DNA of 64,000 nt, taken from the NCBI RefSeq assembly GCF_020382885.2, contig NC_058495.1:23966627-24030626 (forward strand), in the 5' to 3' direction. The notes beneath the pieces were generated by a model that saw nothing but the letters and a program-made list of their open reading frames with translations, made no database searches and was not told where the DNA came from. Position numbers and translations under genes: made by a program. Source of the stretch: Scatophagus argus (lineage: Eukaryota; Chordata; Actinopteri; Scatophagidae). Below are positions 10,700 to 24,700 of this stretch, in pieces (positions within the stretch are counted from its first letter, which is position 1; each line of letters starts with the position of its first letter).

Positions 10700-13600
10700 A
10701 TCTGCACTTAAAGGGAAAGCACAATGAGAGGTCTCGGTCGTGCTGCGTTCATGTACTGTCGGACTTATCAAGAGTGTGCGAGTGCGTAGTGTCTCCACAA
10801 GAGGGCGCCATCATCCCTATGTGCGTTTTGCATCCACACGTCTTCACAGTCACATTTTAGTGCTTCAAGTGGTGACATCTGAATTAATCTCAGCTTCAGC
10901 ATTTGGATTAACCCTGCAAACACAAAAGTTAAACTCCCTGAGAGCATTTTGTCATTAACGCAACATTAACACACAACTTTCTGCCAAAGTCAAGACAGTT
11001 TTGATTTGCCATTTTTGTTTGTTTGTTTGTTGGTTGGTTTTTCTCACTGGTTTGAGGTCAGCAGTGCTCTATTGGCAAATGTCCATGCATCAATTTAGCA
11101 ACTTTTGAACGCCAATCTTTTGGTGGGTGGTTTGGACAATCAAATCTGATTAAAAAACACTGTTTTTTGATGAAGCAGTAGAGTTTTTCAGTTTTTAAAC
11201 CCTTATTTTTAACCTTTAGGGTTTTTTTTGCAGGACTTTTACAGCTGTATCAGAACTGCTGCTGGCTGTTTGTTATACTCGCAACAAAAACTCAACTGCT
11301 AAGGCAGCCTCTACGTTTGACTCAAACCCACGTCACATCTAACCAACACAACCAACAAAGGTGACCAATCAGAGGTGGAGGACAGGACGAGTCTTGCAAA
11401 ATGCAGCTTTACAGAGCTTTTTAGAGATTCAGTTCATTGTTTAGGGGTCTTTACTGTTTTGTTTCCCTCTCACTGCTCTCATAGCGTCATTTATGACCAA
11501 AACAGACGGGTGTTCTCAGTGAAAACGCTCAAAAACCCACTGCAAACTGCCACCAAATAACAAGCAGACACAGTCAGAGACTTGCTGATGAACGCAGTGA
11601 CACATTAAGTCAGCTAAAGAGCTAAGGGGAAGAAGAATAATGTCCAGGCCCAAGTGTTCTAGCTATCTTTTGACAAAATATCTCACTGTTATATACTGTG
11701 TGTTGAGTGATATATGAAAACACAGTATGAAAACAGGTTCTCTGCCAATGCAGAAACTACCACACAATGCAAGAGGGTCACAAATGATAATTAAGAGGGT
11801 TTATTTGTTTGTTTGTTGTGTCTATACATTTTTTTAGGAAAATCCTACAACATGTAGCACAAGCTGATTTAGCTAAAACCTCTCATTTTCTTCCATTCAA
11901 TTGCAAAAGCAAAAAAACAGCACTGCAGTTTTGAATAATTCAGTCACTGCATCCATACCTGTGGACACATATCAGGATGTGACTTATACATTTTTAATAA
12001 ACTGAACAGACAAAGTTTTAATCGATGTACAATATTCCTAAATATTAACATTTTAACAATATTAGGCCTCACCATGGTGGATAATCTGTGTATTGTATCA
12101 GAGGAAGTCTTTGAGGTCTTCTGTAGACCCACCCTGATCACACTGGGGGCTATTTAAGTCCATAAAACTCCTCAAACCAATTAAATTTGTCTCATTTTGG
12201 GACTAAAAATATCCTTTTCTGGCTTTTCTTTCATGGTTCAGAAAGAGGTTGTCAGACGGTCAGCTGGGTGACGCAACTTCCCAGGAATGCTGGCCGAGAA
12301 ACCACAGGATTACTTAACATTCCTGCTGGGAGTAGGTCAGCACACACGTACATCAATGGAGATTTGAGATCCTTGTTCTCAAACTAATTCCTAATTTTCC
12401 CGACTTCAAATAAGAGCTCTGTTTAAAAGGTGTGAAACTTTTTGTTCCAGACGGATGGATTCATTTGAAGTTGATCTGAAGATGGATCACCTGATTTCTT
12501 TGCGTGAAACCTGCATTTGTTCCATTTAAAGAATGATTTCTGGATCTTAATCTTCAGCCAGCACCAGCACACAATACATTTTATAATGCACCTCACCAGA
12601 ATTGGTCTGTTTATTACTGTCCGCAATTAACTTTAAAGTTTAAAGATAATTTAATTTACTTAACTGTCTGAAACCGGGAAAGTGCAAAAGTAGGGATGAG
12701 TTTCAATTTGTGTCTAAAACTACCATAAATGTTTTCATTCGTGTTCTTTTTGTGACATGTTATGTTAAAGGCTTCATGTGATGGGTAACAGTTAAAGCAC
12801 AGTCATGCTGATGTTTATGACAACATTACAGTTTAATTATCAAATAAAATCAACTGTTGAAAATAAAGATAATTTTGTTGACATCCCACAACAATTAGTG
12901 AAGATATATTTCCAAATCAAATTGAACAGAAATATTGAAAGTTTTCTTGTCAGTGAGCGATTTCCCCCAACTCTTTCCACACAAAGACAATAGAAGACAG
13001 GGAGTTCAATCAGACGTTACTTTAATTCCAACCAATAAGCTGTAAAAACACAATCAGCAGACAAATCTCATTACTTTCGCCAACTTGTGATGATTTTCTC
13101 TTGAAGAAAGCACCGATCCCAAAACAAATGTCAAAAACGTAGGATTTAATCCCTGTACATGAAGACTTCATTACTTTTAAACCTTTCATCGATGTAAAAC
13201 CATCACTGCTGATTTAAAACTGTTAAATATTACTTAGGTTATACAATTCGCTTTTCGCTTTGAAGTGTTGTCCTCAGAGCACCGGATGCCATCCGTGTCT
13301 TACACATTTAATGTCCACTCTCGTTTACTGGCAGTATGGTGTTCAACTGGGAATTCATTATGGTTAAATGTGAATGATGAAAACTTCTAAATTTAAAATT
13401 TTAACCAAAAGCTTTTACAATTTTTCATTCTGGTCCACTGGAACATGGACATTGAGCTGCAAGTTCTTAGTCTTTTTTTTTTTAATTTCTGCAAAACACA
13501 AAAACTCAATTCCTGTAAAAGAGCGGATGTTTTTTTATCTTTTATTTTTATTCATTTTGTTTTTAGAAATCCTTGTTTATAATGTTACTGTCACTTTGTT

Positions 13601-15237
13601 GGGTTAATTTCAAAGTTGTAGCCCATTATTTCATAACTGACTGACTGAGCTAGGGTAGGCTAGCAGTTTCCGTCCACTTCCAGTTTTTGTGCTAAGCTAC
13701 ACACAACATTTTCACACTAGGCTACTTATCAAAAAATTGATATTGCTATATTCTACCGCATCGTCTTGTCGGTCACGGATAATACACACTGAACAGTAGA
13801 CTACTGTTACTGTCTCTGCTGCATATTTAGCTAATCATGTCAAACAAATTTGCTAGCTAAAATTTTGCCCTTGTTTCTGGATCTAGATTTAGCGTTTTGC
13901 TAGCAGCAAACAATGCAAAAACAAAACAAAACAAAACTCATATTAGTTGATTTTATATTCGCTAATTGTACTGATGAATTTTAGGTCATGGAATTTAAAA
14001 GTAGAGCTAAAATTAGTTTCTGCATTGCTGATTTTATCGCTGGCTAACTTGATTTTTAGGGATTTTAGCACAAAGTTGATATACTAACTCTGAAGCCTTG
14101 ATACTGCAGCCAGAAAATTGTTAGCAGAGTATAACACAACATAACATAAAGCAGCATTTAGCAGCATCTAATTTCATGAAAAAGGTTAAATGCAAAGTGG
14201 ATCTGCAGTTTGACTGAAATAACACATGAAGCAGAACAAAGACATATCAATGGTAAGTAGACTAAAATCCCTACTTTTCATTTGCACAGTAAGTACAACA
14301 AAAACACAACCCATCTTCAATGATGGACATTAAAATTCAGAGAATCTAATCTACTGTAAAGTCCAGCAGAATATTATTAATTACTAATTAGTTTCAAGCC
14401 TTCTGCATGTCCAGTTCTCTTAGGTTAAAGTCAAACAATTAGATTGTTTCTGACTGAAATAAATGTTAATGCACAGATTCAAACCCGACATGTTAGGAAT
14501 TAATCACAATTCAATACGTATTATTTATCCTTCCAAGATGAGTTGATTTGTACTGAAAAAAATTATCAAATATTCTCACTGCCCTAACACAGTATTTGAC
14601 TTCTTTTTAGGAAATAAAACCTTAAAGGTGAGAGGCAGTGAAATACATAAAATGTAATTATTGAGCTTGAAAGATTATCGAAATTGCTTAGCTGTCACAG
14701 AACTGTTGCTGTTCATGATGCAGATGTTCGAGCTTTTCCTGGTGACGATGAGGACGATGTAATACGGCTGAAAGCTCCTAAACCAGTGAGTGGACCATGG
14801 CCCGAGGCTGTTTTTGACAAACTGCTCTTTCCCAGGTCAAGAGCACTGCAGGCTGAAACCAGCACATCTGGCTCCAGTCACTGTCGAACTTTAAGTGCTA
14901 ATAAATCAACCAAATGTTTCTTTAAGTACTTTAAACACTTTTGTGTAAACTAAACATTTCCCTAAGTACTTGAAAGACCAGTAGGCTCGACTTAACAAGT
15001 CTTTGAGTACTTCAATGCCAGCTAGATGACTTGAGTATTTTTAAATATTAATTTATCAAGTAGATGTTTTTTCTTTGTAAGATACAGTATTTTAAATGCG
15101 ACATGTCAACTTAACATATGATTCAATGGCTTTAAGCTCAATTTAATTCAGTATTATTTATCTGATATAAAGCAAGCCAGTCATCCACACTTGATATTAG
15201 ATTTACAATATTAATATTTGTATGTCTTATCTGAATT
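10700..15237. other. Intergenic region between abhd6 and lmcd1
   Basis: About 4.5 kb of AT-rich sequence. I find only short unconnected open frames, no splice-site-bounded conserved peptide and no RNA gene. A short degenerate copy of the dispersed fish repeat lies at about 13660-13710 (GTGCTAAGCTA). Nothing else is recognised. Confidence 0.6.
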
Positions 15238-15243
15238 TTTATT
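15238..15243 (-). terminator. poly(A) signal of lmcd1
   Basis: The minus strand reads AATAAA only 76 nt after the predicted lmcd1 stop codon. This supports the view that the short last exon really is terminal. Confidence 0.5.
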
Positions 15244-15318
15244 GTTAAATTCAGTACTGCTTCACTGTCTCTGCTAAAACTTCTTAAAAGTTTTGCGTTG
15301 GAGTCTCCATTGTGTGAG

Positions 15319-18300
15319 TTAGTGCTGACAGGGCACATCCAGGCTTTGTCCACACTTCCAGCAGCAGTAATGATTTTGATGCCACGTCCGTCCGTCTTTT
15401 GACGAATGAAAAGACTGGCAGAATATCAACTGAGGGAGGAGAAAGAGAGAGGAGATAAGAGAGGATATCATCAATTTAACAATCACGAATAAACATGATT
15501 ATTTGTAACATGCTCAGGTATATTACAGTATTCTTTAATAAAACAGAATGTTATAAATTGCTCCTCCTTCTCCTCTATGTTAATCGTATCTACAGGAAGT
15601 GATGTCGTCTCACCTCATCGCAGCCTGAGCATCGGGGCCACACCGTCTGACAGTAATGTCTTCCACAGTACAACTTCTGATTGGACCAGAAGTATACCAG
15701 GTCCACCAATCCCTGGCCACACTCTGAACACAAGAAGCAGGTGGGATGCCACAGGGCGCTGTGGTAACCTGCACGCTCAGCATAAACAGCTGGAATCTCC
15801 TTGGCAACCTCACCCTGGCAACCGGTGCACTGCTGGAGGACAGAGAGAGGACAGACAGTGTACCAAACCACTGGAACAAACTTCTATTTTAAAATTAGGT
15901 CAGAAACCTTATACAGAGGCATTTAGGGGAACTTCTGGAGTGTTAGACAGTCTGCTAGGAGTGGAAGAGTGAATCCAAATGTCCAGACTTTATCGCTCTT
16001 GTAGACTTGTGGATTTTGCGGGCAAGACTGTGAAGGCTGTCCAAACACACATTTTATCCTGGCCCAGAATTCATTGCAATATGAATATGGCAACATTTTC
16101 CCAATTGCCAACTAAAAAACAAAAAGAACTTTTTATGACTGCGATAAACAGTTACTTTATTAAAATGTTACTTGAACCATGTGGGCCATAACCACATCAT
16201 GATACATTTATGTGTGGAAATAAAGCTATAGAGGTGATCAAAATGCGTTTTATGATTGTAGTCCTGATGCAGACTTGTGATGACAGTGAACACAGCGCAA
16301 TATGTGTGACAGAAGTCGGTGAGAGATCAGTCCACAAGTCCAGGAGGTGGACAACTGGATCCAGCTCAATAGTCCCATAGAGAAAATTGGAAGGGGTTCA
16401 GTAATAGAACCCAGTCAGTAGAAAAAAGTGTCCAGAAAGTCGGTTTAAATTGGTCAGCACTCGGTTTAAATTGGTCCATTAAGCATTTAAGGAAGAATTT
16501 TTTAGCAGTGCAAAAGAAGAATGTGAAAGCATCCTACTAAATAAACTGGTCTGAACAGGGCATGTATCTGTTGATGTTTCCTTTCTGTCAAGTACTTTGT
16601 CAAAGTTTTCTTGAGGCTGCATCAAATATTCCAAGGACTTAAACTTCAGAAATGTCAAACCCTTCATTTACTTACATATTCAGGCTTTGTGCTTTCATCT
16701 GTTCCGTTTGTGGAACCAGCTGCAGAGGCAGAGCTGTGATTGGTTGATCCCTGCTCCTGGTGGTCCAGAGCATCCTTCTTGTTGCTGTTGCTGCGGTCCT
16801 TGGCCTCCTTTGCTGTTCTCTGATTGGCTGCTTCCCTCAGAGCTCCACCCTCACCAGGTAAGGCCACCTCCCCGACTCCCAGCACTTCTTGTTTGTAGTG
16901 CTTCACAAAAAGCAGCATGGAGGAAATCTGCAGGAGAGAAGTAGGAGAAGAGCTCAAAGCCAGCTTCAAACAAGAAAATATTGATTCATTTGCCTTCTCC
17001 ATCACGTGCAATTTGTTTTCAGCCATACAATCTGATTTACCAGTATTGGTTAACTAACATATGGCTGACCTAATGTTAGGTTGGCAGCTAAGGGTGGCCT
17101 GAATATTCTCTCAAATGGACGTGTGGACCAGGAGTACTTTTGTTCACAATACTTTCTGGAGTTTGCTTGGAGGACGCATTCCATAAAAGCACAGATGCAT
17201 TTCACCGTTTCTGGCAGTGTGGCAGTACATGGATGTTTGTGTAGAGCCTCCGCACCAAACCTTAAATGATGTACACTCTTGGACACGGAAAGTATAATTT
17301 CAACATAAAAATAATTTGGTTATTAGCAATGGAAGTCTGTTGTGTGAGCAATGAGCTGGAACATATTTGTACGACAGGAATATAAGTTGTACAATGTTAG
17401 CGAGATAAGAAGCTGATGTTAGAACATTGTCTGTGTTAATGAAAAGGGTTTAGTCCTGGCAGAGTACTGTACCTCCTCCTCACTGGCCAGGCTCTGACAC
17501 TTCATGGGGTCCTGATCATAGATGGGCAGCTGAGTGAAGAGCTGCCTGCGACGCTCCAATGCTCCTTGTGTCCCCGAGACAGGACGTTGACTCTCCGGGA
17601 TGAGCTCCATGTACTGCATGGCCTGAGGGGCATTTTACTTCTGGTTACGACTACAGTGACTCACCATTTTTACAGCAACGCGACCTGTTATTAGCTGCGT
17701 TGAGATGTGAAGCTGAAATGATGAGCTAACAGAACTTATAATTCATTGAAGTCAACATATTCATTCATTCATTCACATTGTGTCAGGATGCAGATTCACC
17801 AAGAAGGGGGGCGGTTTGATCATTATCAGTTCTACACCTAACAACAAAAATAACTGCAAAGAAAGAAAGAAAGAAAGTAGCAGCTGCTGCAAAGTTAACA
17901 TGCAACGCTACAGGTGGTGCAGGCCGGACTGAAACTGCAGGTCACATGCTGACTGACTCTTTTAGTAGACAATATCAACTAGACCTGGTTTAAGGTGCTT
18001 TTTAGCTTCTAGTGTCAACCTTGCACTTAGTTGGCGTTGAGTACTTGAGAAAATGTATGTGCTTACTTTGTTTTATTCTAGACATAAAAAATACAGCTTT
18101 TAAATAATTTGATATCGGTCAAGCATTCATAGTTACTTTGAGATACGTTCCAAATTGTAGTAGAAATCAATTTAGATAGGAAACATATGCGCTTAGAACT
18201 TAGAAACAGGAGACTTCATTGCTAAGGTATTTATTTCTACTCAACGTGAGTGAGCCAACCTGTCGACTTTTAAACTACCATTTATAATATTAATGTCTCT

Positions 18301-21300
18301 GGATACTTCAATAAGAAATATTCATCACTGGAACAGATAAAGAAAGAGTAATTTTTTAAAAAAATAAATAAATTCTGTCTTCACATGTCCATGACACTGT
18401 GGATTAATTGACCAGCATCTCCCCAACACTGGGATTTTGGTTTGTTGAAGACAGTCTCCAAAGTAAATAAACGAGAAGACGCTCACAGTGTGGTGTGGAT
18501 GAGCTTTAAAAGCACACATAAGAACCTTTAGAAGCTCCTGTGTCTCAGTTGTCAACACACTGTCCAGGTGTTGTCAGATGACTGCATCAGTGTAAGACAG
18601 TGACTAACAGCCTACAGCTGCACTAGAAGACTCTACATGTTCACAGCAGAATGCAAAAATTTTTGGATGGAACAAACAACATGCTGGCGAGCTGGAGCGC
18701 AGTGTTGGATCTGGATCTGTCTGTACAAGCTGAACCACAGTAATGTCCCCTGTGGCTCCCCCACTGCACCGCTGTGCTCAATAATCACTGTCATCTTTAT
18801 AATTGAGGGCTGTGAAACCTGAAACGTTAGCGGGTCTGTTTTTAATGGAAACCAGACGGTGTAGACCGTTCGACATGCAGAGGGGGCTGCAGGAGCTGAG
18901 CTAAAATATTGAAATAATGAGTAAAGTGGTAAGTGCCAGTGGTAAACCTTTGGGATGGTTTTTGATATCAGCCACAGAATCTATATCTGTTTTGATCATA
19001 TTTTCAGCATCTGCTTGGGTTTTTTATTTTGCAGTGGTGACAGTTTTAGCTGAGACAACACGTTCTTTGTTTAATGTAGTCGACACAAAGGATTTGGTAC
19101 CAATGACTGGCCTTAAACTGGCATGAGTTTATAACTGGTACAAACCAGAATACCAATAAACTCTACCATCAGAATTGAATTTGACTTCTAAAGATAATGT
19201 GTTTATTAGCATTGTGTGACTTTGTGTCTACACTTAAGGGTAAATGTCACAATACACCATAACATGCTGCAGTTTGTGGCTGCTGCTCCACCATCACTGC
19301 ACCCATCCATTGGTACAATAATATCTAATGGTTTGGGTTGTAATTTAAAATTTTGCTTGTGTTCTCACTGACATATCAAAGGTTCAGCTCACATAAACTG
19401 TCATAAAGTGTGAGCTTGTTCAAAACCTGATCAGTTTTGTTTGATTGCTTCATTTGTTGGTGAAGCTCTCTGAGCCAACATGTCGTCAGATCTCAGCAAC
19501 AAGGACCAAAAAGCTGCAACTTCATACGAACAACCAACCTCCTGTACTCCACACTGATCCTCACCAGGGTCTGGTTGAGGCCGGCCGGCGCCCACTCGTA
19601 TGTGGTGGTGTTGAAGGTCGGGTCTTTACGCGACACCACCGGATTGGTCACGATCATACGGTTCCTCTTGTACATGCGAAGGCCGCCGCCTCCTTTCACC
19701 TTAGCTGTCAAATGAGAGCAGGGTGAGTCTGCGAGCAGGCGTCCCATTCGCTGATCGTCTTCGACATCACTTCCGGGAGCGTGGTCGACCATACTGCAGC
19801 CACAGGTTACACAGGCTTTCCTGAACAGCAGATTGGTCAAGAAGAATGGAACAAAAGAAGACACTGAACGGTGAGGTTGATAATATTGAAGGCCATCTTG
19901 CCAGATTGAGCAGTTTTGTGCCCAAAGTTTGTGATAATTTGTGATACTTTTCGGACCATTTGGGTGATTTCCCCCACAACATATTAAGTTATATTCCAAA
20001 GGTTTCCTCCTCTCCAAGCAGTAAATGAGCTTTATAAGGCACTGAGTTCTGTACAAAAGGCTGAACACGCAGTGATTGATAACTGATGACCCACAAAACC
20101 AAATAAATTTAAATTGACTGATTGGTTTGTTCATTTACAACGTTGCAAAAGCTGTTTAATCTGTTCATGGAAGTTAAGACTATTAAAGTTTAATGCAATA
20201 TTATCCAAAAAGTAAGTCATTTTTCATCGCTGTAATGGTGGTTTCTGTTTTCCGCCATGTGACTGATGCACACTGCTCAGGCTAGCGTTCAACATGCTAA
20301 CATACGGTGACTCATGTGTGTACAGAGTTGTGAAGTGGGAGACGCTGCTGTCATACAGCAAAGAGTTTGTTGTACCTCCAAGAATGTGGCTGAAATCCCG
20401 AGCAGTTCCCGTCACATACGAGACACGTCGCTGCCCCTCCTGCGCTCTGCTTTACAGACATCTGACCAAAACACAGCAAGACAACAATGATGTGCTTACA
20501 TTCAAGTGATTTATATATAAGGACTCTGACCCTGTAAGGTGCAGTCAGCTTAAGTTTCCATATTATAAGCAACCTAACAGCAAGAAGGTCAAAGATCAGA
20601 GGTCACAAACAGCCTGGTAGGAACTCAAGAAGAAGAATCAGCTTTAATGGTAAATTAATTTAGTTGTGCCACTGGTTTGACTGATTTGGCTCTTCAGCGA
20701 ACACACACCTGAGTCTGTTTGGTTTGTTTGGACCTGACAGGGAATCAGCATCGACTTGAAATATCATACATGTCCTAATAATGCAATAAAGTGAGTTTTC
20801 AGGGCAGCTTTTATGTAGTAAGGAGAACCATAATTAAAACATGAACCAGAACATGGAGCCAGAAGGTTCATTCTAGGCTCTGAAACAGTAGTTTGACAAA
20901 ATAACCTTACCTCAATGTCCACTTTTCAAACAGCTTCCCCTGCTAATGAAATGCAGATGAAAGCTCTGGAAAAAGCCAATCCAGAACAACTGCACCACAA
21001 ACTAAACCTCAAAGAACTGAGCCAGAAACTGAAGATGTGTGACAGTTTGATTAAAGCAGAAATAAACAGTTATCAAATCTGAAAAACTATAAGATATTAA
21101 CAGAGAGGCCTGGGGTGACTGTGATCATTCAGGCGGCAGAGGAGAAGAGCTGGGTGAGAAAGAAGAGTTGTAGTTTTCAGCTTTTCTGAGGAAGTGTGGG
21201 AGGATGAGAAACACACACAAACACACCCGCAGGATGGATGATCTCATTGGTCCACCCAGTGACATCATCACAGTACAGACAAACACTCTTATCTGTCGCC

Positions 21301-21698
21301 CCAGCACTCCATTTTTCATCGTCTCCTCCTCCTCCTCCTCCTCAGCTCTATAAACCTTTAGTCTTTTTTATCTGTTCCAACTGTCTCATTTCTTTTTCTT
21401 TCTTTCAACAGCATCTCTCAGTCTTCATCAGCAAGAGGAGTTTGCGTGATTGTCATCACACAGGACGCCACCGCCTGTCACCACGTGACCCCAGTTCCAC
21501 ACGTGGGTCACAAGATGACAGCTGAGCGAACTCCATCCACTGATGAAGACTATGAGATGTGACAGAAAGGTAGAAAGAATATAATAAAATATTATAGTTT
21601 AACTGTGGAGATCAGCTTAACTTTTTTTTTTTTTTGGTTTTTGGGTGACCTTTGTAGAAGAGGGATTTGTTTGTGATTATATGAAGTTTTTACAGTCT

Positions 21699-21751
<53 letters not shown>

Positions 21752-24700
21752 TGAGTGGGAAACAATACTCAGGGATGATTGACTGCTGTTAAAGTCTCTG
21801 GCAGGAAACCTGACGACCACTTTGCTAAAACAACCTGCTGCTGTTTGTCTCACAGAGAGACAGACTGTCCACCTGTCCATCTGTCACCAGGTATTAACAA
21901 GCCCACCTCTCTTCAGGGAGACATTCATACACATGATAAACTGCACTGTGTGTATATTTATAGAGAGACGAGCTCTTCAAAAAGCTCTGCAGGGATTTTC
22001 TCCCGTTCAGCCGCGACAGCAGCGAGGTCCAACACTGATGTTGGGTGATGAGGCTATGGCTAACAGTCAGGACTACCAGTTCATCCGAATGAAGGTCAGG
22101 ATCAAGTTGAGGCCGGAGAACACTGTTGCTGAAAATATCAATGCTGCAGCATTAAAGAAAAAGTTCGACAATATTCGAAATGCACTTATGTGCCTTTTCT
22201 TAGATAAGAAGGTTGATACCACACATGTCTGTAAATGTCAAGCTACAGCCAACTCTCTTTACAATGTAAAGATTGACGACACGAGAGCTCCTCAAAAGTG
22301 AAGCCAAAACACCTGGATCGCCCCCTGGTGGTTGGCTGCTGTATAACTTGAAAACTGCTTGCCCTGTATGCTAGAGGATGGTACGTGGGACCAAAACTAA
22401 AAACAAAGTACAAATAAATTTTTGTTAAAGATGGTTTCGGTCATTGTAGGTAGTTCTTATCCCATTAAAGTATAGTATTAATTTTTCTACATTTTCGTAC
22501 ATTTGGTTTTAATTAGTTATTTGATGCTATAAAGAGGGATCCTGAATGGGTGAGACAGGTTTAAGGGTAGGAAGGGCAGGAATTTCGTAGCTCCACCACC
22601 CAATCACAGCTGCACAGACTCTGGCTCCAAATGATGTCACCAGAACAAAATGGCAGTGCTCGTATTGGGAATATTTTGGCTTCAGTTTTGTCCAGTGAGG
22701 GAAAGTGGCAACGAGTGTCCATCTTCATACAGTATATGTCAGGGGTTATTGCTAGAAGAAATACCCTGGCACATAATTCCGCCCCAATAAAACAAAAGGC
22801 TTATTTTGTTTCATTTAGACAGAACCAGGCTGGCAGTTTCACCCTGTTTCCAGTCTTTGTGCTAAGCTAAGTCAGCCTCCTGCTGGCTGTGTCTAAATAT
22901 TTATGGCACAGACAAGAGATTCAGAAGTGCTCCTCTCAACATGTTTTAAGATGTATATAAAATACTCCAGTTGGAACAATAATTTCTGTCTTATATGGTT
23001 TTCCCGCCAAAAATTTGCATATCATGCGTGTACTCCCGCCTCTTAACACTGGACTTTCATTGAACACAGAGGAAGTTTCTAATTTCAGAGGTGAATGTGA
23101 AAACAACCTTATAGTGTCAGACTGTACAGTGAAGCTCAAACATTCATCTGCAGGAACAAGAAGGCTGGAGGGGGGATTTTTCTTCACTGGAACTAGTAGA
23201 CCCAAACCAGGAATAACAGAACCAGACCAAAAGAACACTATATGTGGACAGGGTGTTCAGTCCATATGCTTCTTTAGACCACACATTTTTCCACATACAA
23301 ACACGCAAGGAAACTCTGGCTTGCGCTGCAAGTAGCATTGTTGCTCATCACGTTTCTTATGTTAATAACAGGGTTTATTTTCATAGGGAGTCAAAAGAGA
23401 CACCAGCCGTCATTAGCTGTGACAAAGGACAGATGAGTGTATTTAGAGGTGTGAAAAGGGAGACGGACTGTGTTGAGGCTGTTGATCAGTCCATGTTGAA
23501 AAGGTCACAACGATGACAGCTGGAACAGAAGCAGCTGAGGAGGAGCATTCACTTTATTGCATCCCTATAGAAATACACTGACTGGCACCAGTTAATAGTC
23601 ACCAGCACCAGCAGTTTAAACTGGACGTGACTCAAAAGTTCATCCAAGCATGAAATGAACCAATGACTCAACCTGCAATCAGCCATGACACAGCTGGTAT
23701 GATGCAGGTAATGCTGTCTTTGTGTCACCGAGTCTGAACGAGTCTGTACAAAAATCAGTTACACTGACAGACTTTTATAACATTTCTTTGTGGTTGCAAA
23801 AACTTCTCAATTTCCTTGTGCGCACACAGCGAAAGTGGTTTCTTGAGTTCCTTTTTTGAAATGCTTTTGGATTATTTTACATCTTTATCGGACAGAGAAG
23901 TGACAGGAAACACGGGGAGAGCGAGAAAGAGCCGACGTGTTCTCATGGCAGCTTGTCACAAACCAAAGCATTATCACGCCCTGATATGTCTCATCTAGAC
24001 GCACAAGTTAACCTTCTGGCGTCTGAGGCTGACATGCAAAGCCTTCCTGCCACAAAGCCTTGCTGACTCGTGATTAACATGAGAAGGCTCTTTGGTTAAG
24101 TTTAAGCTCGGTTTAGGAAAAGATTGCTGATGTTTGGTTTAACGCTGGGCAGGAACTCAGATTTCCTGGGTGAAGGTTGTGTTGTGTGACTGGTGCTGCC
24201 CTTTTTATCCCAAGGACTGTAATAAAAAATGGCATAGAATATCTCAGAAGTCGATTTAGTTGTTTAACCTGTTGCATTGCCATCAAGATTACCGCTAATC
24301 ATTATAACACGATGATCTCAGTGAAGTTATCTGACTGTAAAACTGAATCATTGAGTAAATTCCCCTACAATTCACTGAGAATTAGACAATAAGCGGCAAC
24401 AAAACAAAACAGCAACAATGAAAACTAGCAGTTCTGCATGATGTCATTATAGAAAGTTAAGCTAATGTAACATTATCAAGTGTTTTGGATGTGGATGTAC
24501 ATTCGCTCTGTCGTCTTTCCTGCTGCTATCACAAGAAATGAGTAAATTCCAGGATTGATGTTGACCGTAAACCATCTAGAGCTTCTTCCTTGTTGTGATT
24601 GAGGTTTTAACTTCTGCTCTAAACTTAACCCAGCCAATAAACTGATAAATAAAATCAAATGACTAAAGTTTGACTAAAACTTTACTCACATTTGCTTCAA

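Noticed and set aside
15577-15972. 131-codon plus-strand frame over the lmcd1 LIM exon
   Set aside because: It lies opposite a confirmed exon whose composition keeps the reverse strand open; no conserved protein and no splice support.
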